Shown here piece after piece: positions 1 to 5,196 of a stretch of 14,592 nt of DNA; position 1 is the stretch's first letter; each line of letters starts with the position of its first letter. Source of the DNA: Chitinispirillales bacterium. GTDB lineage: Bacteria > Fibrobacterota > Chitinivibrionia > Chitinivibrionales > Chitinivibrionaceae. Made by a program: the position numbers and the translations under genes. The stretch is taken from positions 1 to 14,592 of the forward strand of contig JAIRUI010000079.1 in the NCBI GenBank assembly GCA_031254455.1. Direction: 5' to 3'. Below the pieces are notes generated by a model. The model was not told the origin of the DNA. It saw nothing but the letters and a program-made list of their open reading frames with translations, and made no database searches.

Positions 1-63
1 TTAATTGGGGCTAAGTCGTAACAAGGTAGCTGTATCGGAAGTTGCAGCTGGATCACCTCCTTT
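1..63 (+). rRNA. rrs: 16S ribosomal RNA, 3' end only (partial)
   Basis: The sequence matches the universal 3' end of bacterial 16S rRNA. It contains GTCGTAACAAGGTA at 15-28, helix 45 with its GGAA tetraloop at 37-40, and GGATCACCTCC (the anti-Shine-Dalgarno) ending at 60. The mature 3' end is placed near 63 by alignment with the E. coli end and may be off by a few bases. The rest of the gene lies upstream of the window. Helix 45 reads GTATC-GGAA-GTTGC, which leaves a U-U mismatch in the second pair below the loop. An inverted repeat just downstream (67-72 with 77-82) may take part in precursor processing. Confidence 0.97.
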
Positions 64-119
64 CTGGAGAAACCAATTTCTCACTCGCATACATCTTAAT
101 CTTACATTATAATGTTTCA

Positions 120-196
120 GGGCTTGTAGCTCAGTTGGTTAGAGCACCGCTCTGATAAGGCGGGGGTCATAAGTTCAAGTCTTATCAAGCCCACCA
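120..196 (+). tRNA. ileT: tRNA-Ile, anticodon GAT
   Basis: A full cloverleaf can be folded. Acceptor arm 120-126 (GGGCTTG) pairs with 186-192 (CAAGCCC). The anticodon loop CTGATAA has GAT at 154-156. The T-arm contains GTTCAAGTC. Discriminator A193 is followed by an encoded CCA (194-196). It sits about 57 bases after the 16S end, the usual place for tRNA-Ile in the 16S-23S spacer of bacterial rRNA operons, so it is probably cut from the same precursor. Confidence 0.98.
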
Positions 197-206
197 TTTG
201 ATTTTT

Positions 207-279
207 GGGGAATTAGCTCATCTGGTAGAGCATCTGCCTTGCACGCAGAGGGTGGCAGGTTCGAGTCCTGTATTCTCCA
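207..279 (+). tRNA. alaT: tRNA-Ala, anticodon TGC
   Basis: Acceptor arm 207-213 (GGGGAAT) pairs with 272-278 (ATTCTCC, one G-U pair). The anticodon stem 233-237/245-249 is perfect and the loop CTTGCAC carries TGC at 240-242. The T-arm has GTTCGAGTCC. The discriminator is A279. The next bases are CTG, so the CCA tail is not encoded and must be added by tRNA nucleotidyltransferase, unlike the tRNA-Ile ten bases upstream. Ile-Ala is the classic spacer pair of bacterial rRNA operons. Confidence 0.98.
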
Positions 280-286
280 CTGTTTT

Positions 287-317
287 AAGCCCTTTGATTC
301 CTCAAAGGGCTTTTTTT
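287..317 (+). terminator. Intrinsic terminator closing the 16S-Ile-Ala transcript
   Basis: A perfect 10-bp stem, AAGCCCTTTG (287-296) with CAAAGGGCTT (303-312), has a six-base loop and is followed by a T-run (311-317). It starts eight bases after tRNA-Ala, where 23S rRNA would be expected, so the transcript appears to end here. Confidence 0.9.
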
Positions 318-397
318 ATATTAAATAAATATTACATCGATACGTGTCATAATGTATTTTTTTCTATACAAAAAGTAATGCTTTTATGGAGTTGAAA

Positions 398-946
398 ATG
401 AAAAGGTTTTTGGAGATGCTTGTTTTAATTTGTTTAATCTTATCAAATGTTTTCGGGCAAGATAAAACAATTTACGATTTTACGGTTAAAGGTGTGGACG
501 GAGAATATATTTCTCTGCAATTATTCAAAGGTAAGGTTTTGTTAATAGTTAATACCGCAACGGAGTGCGGCTTTACTCCGCAATATACCGGACTGCAAAA
601 ATTGTATGATGTTTATAAAGAAAAAGGATTTGAAATCCTTGATTTTCCCTGCAATCAATTTGAAAATCAGGCGCCCGGTACAGACAAAGAAATCAATAAT
701 TTTTGTACATTAAATTATCACACGACATTTTCTCGATTTGCAAAGATTGACGTTAACGGAGAAAATGAAAGTCCGTTATACGAGTATCTAAAAAATTATC
801 AAAAAGACATATCCGCTTCAAAAGATATTGAATGGAATTTTACTAAGTTTCTGATCGATAGAGAAGGAAATCTTGTAAAACGTTATAACCCAGGTAAAAA
901 ACCAGGAGCGATCGAAAAGGATATAAAAAAACAATTTGGTTTGTAA
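398..946 (+). CDS. Exported glutathione peroxidase family protein (Cys-type, probably thioredoxin-dependent)
   Basis: This 182-residue thiol peroxidase would reduce hydrogen or organic peroxides. The thioredoxin-like fold is recognisable from the GPx motifs. The peroxidatic Cys57 lies in TATECGFTPQY, FPCNQF is at 83-88, and WNFTKF begins at W147. Cys103 in FCTLNY sits where the resolving Cys of atypical 2-Cys GPx enzymes is found, so thioredoxin rather than glutathione is the likely reductant (family knowledge). Residues 1 to about 20 (MKRFLEMLVLICLILSNVFG) look like a signal peptide, which places the enzyme outside the cytoplasm. An in-frame ATG at 386 exists. I chose 398 because GGAG at 388-391 lies six bases before it and because the signal peptide then starts cleanly. 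It follows the rRNA terminator, so it needs its own promoter, which I could not identify with confidence. Its 3' end faces the Nudix gene only eight bases away. Confidence 0.92.
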   Translation: MKRFLEMLVLICLILSNVFGQDKTIYDFTVKGVDGEYISLQLFKGKVLLIVNTATECGFTPQYTGLQKLYDVYKEKGFEILDFPCNQFENQAPGTDKEINNFCTLNYHTTFSRFAKIDVNGENESPLYEYLKNYQKDISASKDIEWNFTKFLIDREGNLVKRYNPGKKPGAIEKDIKKQFGL

Positions 947-954
947 TTCCGTTT

Positions 955-1611
955 TTACATTTCCAGCAGATTTATCGCCGTAAATCCCATATTGGATTTG
1001 GTCGCAGACAAAAATTCGCTTTTTGTACAGATTTTTAACTTTATTCTTTCGTTTTCTTCGCTGTTGTTCAGTAATTTGCCGTTTAATTCACGAAATTCTT
1101 CTTTATTTATGCGTATATAGGTTTTATAGTAGTAAATTTTTTCGTCGCAAGCGCCGGGAGAAGTAAATAATGGCTTTGCGTTATTCAAAGGAATAAGTTG
1201 TTCTTCGCCTATTTTTAAGCCTGTTTCTTCCGCCATTTCTTTAACCGCCGCATAAGCCGGATTATCCGCGTTTCTATCCAGCATTCCTGCGGGAAATTCC
1301 AAATGGTACGAACCGTCGGCGACCCTGCGCTGTTCTACGCATAAATAATATTCCTGCATGTCGCCTTCGACTTGTAATATCGGAACGACAACCGTCGCAT
1401 CGCCTCTTATGAATATATACGGCGGCAATTTGTTATTTTCATCGTCCTTCGCTTCTATTTGTAAATATGCAAACAATAATTCGCCGTTTTTCTTTTTTTG
1501 ACACGACAGTACATCGACGTTTTCGATTTTTATATTGTTGTATTTGAGCGTGTCGAAGAAATTTTTTATTTTCGGCTCGGTTTTTAGATTGTCGATAATA
1601 ATATCTTTCAT
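955..1611 (-). CDS. Nudix hydrolase, ADP-ribose/ADP-sugar pyrophosphatase type
   Basis: This 218-residue protein would hydrolyse a nucleoside diphosphate sugar into a nucleotide and a sugar phosphate, using divalent metal. The Nudix box covers residues 109-132. It starts with FPAGMLD, typical of ADP-ribose/ADP-sugar pyrophosphatases, and ends KEMAEETGL, so the usual Arg of REUxEE is Lys here. The first half of the box has one residue more than the classical 23-residue pattern. That spacing and the GMLD start recall plant ADP-sugar diphosphatases of the NUDX14 kind. SPGACDEKIYYY at 151-162 matches the conserved SPG-DE segment after the box. The frame stays open to an ATG at 1683, but that start lies inside the upstream nuclease gene. 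ATG 1611 gives a ten-base gap after the nuclease stop and is preferred, although its ribosome-binding site is weak. The two genes form an operon. The exact substrate is unknown. Confidence 0.85.
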   Translation of the reverse strand: MKDIIIDNLKTEPKIKNFFDTLKYNNIKIENVDVLSCQKKKNGELLFAYLQIEAKDDENNKLPPYIFIRGDATVVVPILQVEGDMQEYYLCVEQRRVADGSYHLEFPAGMLDRNADNPAYAAVKEMAEETGLKIGEEQLIPLNNAKPLFTSPGACDEKIYYYKTYIRINKEEFRELNGKLLNNSEENERIKLKICTKSEFLSATKSNMGFTAINLLEM

Positions 1612-1621
1612 TTTAATTCTT

Positions 1622-3208
1622 TTATTTTCGTCCGAACTTGATATGTCTTGCGCTTTCCTCGTGTTCAAAAGACGAGTTTTCATCCTTCGAAATATGTTCG
1701 GGTTTTTTTATTTCACGGTTTGTAATTTCGTATTTTTCGACATATTCTTTTATTTCCGAATCGAAATATTTATTAGTTTCCAAATCAAACGAATATTCTT
1801 CGTCAAGCGACGGAACGCAGACGTTTTGATAACCGCTTTGTTTGGCGCTGCATAAAAACTCTTGTGCGGATTGACTTTCTCCGTGAACCAAAAACAATTT
1901 CTTGAGATTGTGAGGCGACGAAAACGAAAGATATTTTTCAAGTCCGGACTTATCTGCGTGAGCGGAAAACGAATCCAATTTTTGAACTTTGCATCTAACG
2001 TTAAACGGCTCTCCAAAAATTTTCACCTCTTTTGCGCCGTCCGAAATGTAGCGCGCCAGCGTGTTTTCCGCGGGATAACCGACAAACAGAAGCGTTGCGC
2101 GCGTGTCTTCGATATGATTCATAAGATGATACAAAATTCGCCCGCCTTCCATCATTCCCGAAGACGAAATTATTATGCGCGGCTGTACGCTTTTATCTTT
2201 CAGTTTCATAGAATCGTCAAGCGAGCGGATGTAATGCAAGCCGGTAAAATCAAACGGGTCGATTTTTTGGTCGATGTAAGAACGGTGCGCTTCGCGGTCA
2301 AGATCTCCCAAATGTTTTTGGAAAATTTCGGTAGCGTGAAGTCCCAGCGGAGAATCCACGAAAACCGGAATGTCGCGAATAAGTCCTCTGTCGCGTAATT
2401 TGTGTAAAACATACACCAAAAGTTGTATTCTTCCGACCGAAAACGCCGGAATTAAAATTGTTCCCGCCTGCTGATTTATGGCGTTTGTAATCGCGTCTGC
2501 AAGCGCGTTTTCCGCATCGCCGAATTTCTGAGAATGCAGACGGTTTCCATAAGTGGTTTCCATGACCAAAAAGTCTAAATCGCGCAAAATGTCGGGGTCG
2601 TGAATAAGCGGAATGTTTTCGCGCCCTATGTCGCCGGAAAATCCGAAACGCACAGGGTTTTTGCCTTCTCCGATTTCAAATAAAATTCCCGCACTGCCTA
2701 AAATGTGTCCGGCGTCACGAAATCGAAATTTTATATTCGGGGATAATTCAAACGTATCTTCGTAGCCGTGGCTTACAAATTGTCCAAGCATATTATCGAC
2801 ATCTTCGCCTGTATATAGCGGTGAGAACAGATTTTTGTTTTGTCTGGCGCGGTTTTTATTGGCTATTTTCAAATCGCTGCTCTGTAAATGCGCCGAATCG
2901 TGAAGCATATAACTGCACAATTCCACACTCTCCCGCGTTGCGTGGATACTGCCGGAAAATCCTTGCTTTGCGAGAGTAGGCAGATTTCCGCTGTGATCAA
3001 TGTGGGCGTGCGTTAAAACGACCGCGTCAATTTCACTCGGCTTTATTTTGTCAGGGAATCTGAAATTTTTGTTTAATTCGTATGACTCTTTCCTTTTGCC
3101 TTGTGTGAGTCCGCAGTCGATTAAAATTTTTTTACCGTCCGCCTGCAATAAAAATTGCGACCCCGTAACAGTTTGCGCCGCTCCGTGAAAACTGATTTTG
3201 ATTTTCAT
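1622..3208 (-). CDS. Beta-CASP metallo-beta-lactamase ribonuclease (CPSF-73-like)
   Basis: This 528-residue protein is a cytoplasmic zinc-dependent RNA-processing nuclease. The N-terminal MBL fold carries THAHIDHSG (H67, H69, D71, H72). It is followed by GHILGSAG, FSGDIG and METTYG, which supply further zinc ligands. The beta-CASP insert is marked by LIPAFSVGR, VFVDSPLG and ISSSGMMEGGR. The RMMBL segment has LDSFSAHADKSGL and LFLVHGE. The order and length match the bacterial and archaeal CPSF-like exonuclease family, plus a charged tail of about 60 residues that I cannot assign. The frame can be extended to a TTG at 3220. ATG 3208 is preferred because GGGGA lies about six bases upstream. It heads an operon with the Nudix gene and is divergent from rimP. 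RNase J also belongs to this superfamily, but the motifs fit the shorter CPSF-like group better. Confidence 0.92.
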   Translation of the reverse strand: MKIKISFHGAAQTVTGSQFLLQADGKKILIDCGLTQGKRKESYELNKNFRFPDKIKPSEIDAVVLTHAHIDHSGNLPTLAKQGFSGSIHATRESVELCSYMLHDSAHLQSSDLKIANKNRARQNKNLFSPLYTGEDVDNMLGQFVSHGYEDTFELSPNIKFRFRDAGHILGSAGILFEIGEGKNPVRFGFSGDIGRENIPLIHDPDILRDLDFLVMETTYGNRLHSQKFGDAENALADAITNAINQQAGTILIPAFSVGRIQLLVYVLHKLRDRGLIRDIPVFVDSPLGLHATEIFQKHLGDLDREAHRSYIDQKIDPFDFTGLHYIRSLDDSMKLKDKSVQPRIIISSSGMMEGGRILYHLMNHIEDTRATLLFVGYPAENTLARYISDGAKEVKIFGEPFNVRCKVQKLDSFSAHADKSGLEKYLSFSSPHNLKKLFLVHGESQSAQEFLCSAKQSGYQNVCVPSLDEEYSFDLETNKYFDSEIKEYVEKYEITNREIKKPEHISKDENSSFEHEESARHIKFGRK

Positions 3209-3286
3209 ACAATTCCCCAATTTATTCTCAATAATTATTTACATTTTCGTAAAATACATTCATTCGTCGAATAAAAACTTGATTGA

Positions 3287-3339
3287 TTTATAATTTTTGC
3301 AAAAAAACTTTGACAAGTAAGCGTACAAAAAGATATTTT
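3287..3339. promoter_or_regulatory. Divergent promoters sharing one -35 sequence (nuclease operon and rimP operon)
   Basis: TTGACA at 3310-3315 on the plus strand is followed after 18 bases by TATTTT (3334-3339), a plausible -35/-10 pair for rimP. On the minus strand the overlapping TTGTCA (3316-3311) is followed after 18 bases by TATAAA (3292-3287), a plausible promoter for the beta-CASP nuclease. The two -35 boxes overlap within seven bases. The plus -10 is only partly consensus, and TATAAG at 3339-3344 is an alternative with a poor spacer. Confidence 0.55.
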
Positions 3340-3358
3340 ATAAGTTGAGGAAGTTGTG

Positions 3359-3396
3359 GTCGGGCAGGAATGTCCGATTTTTTTGTATCGGGCGGA
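3359..3396 (+). promoter_or_regulatory. rimP leader: terminator-like GNRA hairpin with competing downstream hairpin
   Basis: TCGGGC at 3360-3365 pairs with GTCCGA at 3372-3377. G3359-T3378 and A3366-T3371 can extend the stem and leave a GGAA (GNRA) tetraloop at 3367-3370. The T-run 3378-3384 follows directly, as in an intrinsic terminator. The same GTCCGA can instead pair with a second TCGGGC at 3388-3393, which would put the T-run in a loop and cover GGCGGA just before the rimP ATG at 3399. The two pairings exclude each other. Attenuator-like leaders before rimP are known in other bacteria. The switch reading here is inference. Confidence 0.6.
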
Positions 3397-3398
3397 CT

Positions 3399-3842
3399 AT
3401 GAAAGTCAACGAAGAAATTATTTCTAAAGTAGAAAATGCGGTAAACGATTGCGGCGCGGAATTTTACGAAGCGAAATTTTTTATGTCTGGAGAAACAGGA
3501 ATTTTTAGAGTTTTTGTCGATACGAAAAACGGTATAACTCTTGACGAATGCGCGGAAATAAGTAAAAAAGTGTCGGATTATTTAGATTCGGTTGATTTTG
3601 GAAAAGGATCTTACGCTTTGGAAGTTTCGTCTCCGGGAATTACACGGCTTCTGGTTACGGTAAAAGACTTTGAACGAGCGGTCGGAAAAGAAATAAGCGT
3701 TCGTTTTAAAAATGTTGACGGAAATTCGCGGAAAAAATCCGGGATTCTAAAATCGGTTGATAAAAACACTATTGTTTTTGAAAGCGGCGAAGATATTGAT
3801 TTTACGTCTGTTTTGAACGGGAAACTAATATTTAATTTATAA
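3399..3842 (+). CDS. rimP: Ribosome maturation factor RimP
   Basis: RimP (147 residues, the usual family length of about 150) binds the free 30S subunit and helps it mature. The N-terminal alpha/beta domain contains FRVFVDTKNGITLDECAEIS and the family hallmark LEVSSPGITRLL, followed by the small Sm-like C-terminal domain. The frame is open from 3345, but those codons cover the leader hairpin and encode nothing RimP-like. ATG 3399 starts MKVNEEI, where the homologous region begins. The ribosome-binding site is poor (GGCGGA, three bases before the ATG) and lies in the alternative leader hairpin, so translation may be regulated. It is the first gene of the rimP-nusA-infB-rbfA-nrnA operon, with an 11-base gap to nusA. 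Confidence 0.93.
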   Translation: MKVNEEIISKVENAVNDCGAEFYEAKFFMSGETGIFRVFVDTKNGITLDECAEISKKVSDYLDSVDFGKGSYALEVSSPGITRLLVTVKDFERAVGKEISVRFKNVDGNSRKKSGILKSVDKNTIVFESGEDIDFTSVLNGKLIFNL

Positions 3843-3853
3843 AGGAGTGTATT

Positions 3854-5149
3854 TTGGCAAAGAAGGACAAAGAACTTAAACAAGGCGGCGAACTTGCAAA
3901 ATTTTTGGCGGAGTTAGCCAAAGATCCCAAAGCGTTTAATCAGGAAAAAGGCGTAAGTTTGGATTTTGTATTAAAATTGCTTGAAGAATCGCTTGCCGCT
4001 GCGGCGCAAAAATCGCTTGAAGATAAACCGGCTGTTTCTGTAAAAATCAGTAAAACGACAGGCGCTATTACGGCGTATTCATATTTGACGGTTGTTGCGG
4101 ACGACGGAATGGAAAGCCCATATACACAAATAACTTTGAGCGAGGCTAAAGAAGAATATGATTCAAACGCGGAAATAGGCGACGAAGTTATTCTTGAAGA
4201 CAATTTGGACGTCAGCAAGTTTGGAAGAATGGCTATGCAGCATACTAAACAGCTTCTCTCGCAAAAAATTAAAGACCACGAAAGAGAAAAAATTAAAAGC
4301 GATTATTCCGTACGCGTCGGCGAGTTGGTTTCGGGCGACGTGCGTCATATAGAAAAGGGAAGCGTAATAATCGACCTCGGAAAAACCGAGGCGTTGCTGC
4401 CGAGGAATCAGCAAATTAAAGGCGATAGATACTTGCAAGGCGACAGGATAAAAGCGGTTATTCATGAAGTAAAAGAAAGTTCAAAAGGCGCACAGGTAAT
4501 ACTTTCACGAACTTCGCCGGAATTTTTGCGCCGCTTATTTGAAGTAGAAGTGCCGGAAGTTTTTCAGAAAATCGTTAGAATAGTGAAGATAGAAAGAAAT
4601 CCCGGATACAGGGCTAAAGTTGCGCTTGAAACGTCTGATCCCAGAGTGGATCCCGTAGGCGCGTGTTTGGGAATGCGCGGAGGAAGAATCCAAACTATAG
4701 TGCGCGAGATTTCGAATGAAAGGATAGATGTTTTTGTTTGGACGGACGATATTGTTACGCTTTCTAAAAAAGCGCTTTCTTCGGCAAAGGTTTCCAATGT
4801 GTATCCCGTAGGCGATAAAAAAGTGGTAATGGTCGTTCCTGACGAAGAACTTGCGAAAGCGATAGGAAAGGACGGTTCAAACATTAAACTTACTTCAAGG
4901 TTTTTGGATAAGGAAGTTCTTATTTATGGAGAAGACGAATTTGATGATTTTTCCGAAGAAGAAAAAGCGAAAATATTTTCCGTAAAAAACGAAGAAATAA
5001 GAAAAGCGGGCGTAAACATATTCGACGACAAAGAAAATGAAATAAATAATTTACATGAAATCGGGAATGAACAAGAAGATGAAAAATCTTTGAGTGTACA
5101 ACTTGTCGAAAGCGGCGCCGATTTAGATGATTTTGTGGTAAAGGAATAA
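3854..5149 (+). CDS. nusA: Transcription termination/antitermination factor NusA
   Basis: NusA (431 residues) binds RNA polymerase and modulates pausing, hairpin-dependent termination and antitermination. The N-terminal polymerase-binding domain spans roughly 1-140 and an S1 domain about 153-215 (GELVSGDVRHIEKGSVIIDLG). KH1 contains GMRGGRIQTIV (GMRGG is 273-277) and KH2 contains AIGKDGSNIKL from residue 336. A short acidic tail follows KH2, and the extra C-terminal repeats found in E. coli NusA are absent. The start codon is TTG, chosen because AAAGGAG (3841-3847) sits seven bases upstream and no ATG is nearby. That ribosome-binding site overlaps the rimP stop codon, so the two genes are probably co-translated. 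Because NusA acts on terminator hairpins, it is a natural candidate to act on its own operon leader. Confidence 0.96.
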   Translation: MAKKDKELKQGGELAKFLAELAKDPKAFNQEKGVSLDFVLKLLEESLAAAAQKSLEDKPAVSVKISKTTGAITAYSYLTVVADDGMESPYTQITLSEAKEEYDSNAEIGDEVILEDNLDVSKFGRMAMQHTKQLLSQKIKDHEREKIKSDYSVRVGELVSGDVRHIEKGSVIIDLGKTEALLPRNQQIKGDRYLQGDRIKAVIHEVKESSKGAQVILSRTSPEFLRRLFEVEVPEVFQKIVRIVKIERNPGYRAKVALETSDPRVDPVGACLGMRGGRIQTIVREISNERIDVFVWTDDIVTLSKKALSSAKVSNVYPVGDKKVVMVVPDEELAKAIGKDGSNIKLTSRFLDKEVLIYGEDEFDDFSEEEKAKIFSVKNEEIRKAGVNIFDDKENEINNLHEIGNEQEDEKSLSVQLVESGADLDDFVVKE

Positions 5150-5196
5150 TATCGGGCTTTACGTACCGAAATTTTCGGGAAAGGAAAATTTGTTAT

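Noticed and set aside
198..395. Small plus-strand open frame across tRNA-Ala and the terminator
   Set aside because: It is read through a clear tRNA gene and a terminator hairpin, has no ribosome-binding site and no recognisable protein sequence.
1612..1683. Longer N-terminus for the Nudix protein starting at 1683
   Set aside because: It would overlap the nuclease gene by 62 bases in another frame and the added residues look like read-through of that gene.
3262..3272. Short palindrome ATTCGTCGAAT in the nuclease-operon leader as an operator
   Set aside because: Five-base arms with a single-base centre in AT-rich DNA are expected by chance.
3359..3378. Leader hairpin as a mimic of 16S helix 45 (both have a GGAA loop), bound by a ribosome-assembly factor
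   Set aside because: GGAA is a common GNRA loop and the stems do not match, so the similarity is too small to support mimicry.
5167..5179. Palindrome CCGAAATTTTCGG between nusA and infB as a terminator
   Set aside because: The hairpin would be short with no T-run, and infB is expected to be co-transcribed with nusA.
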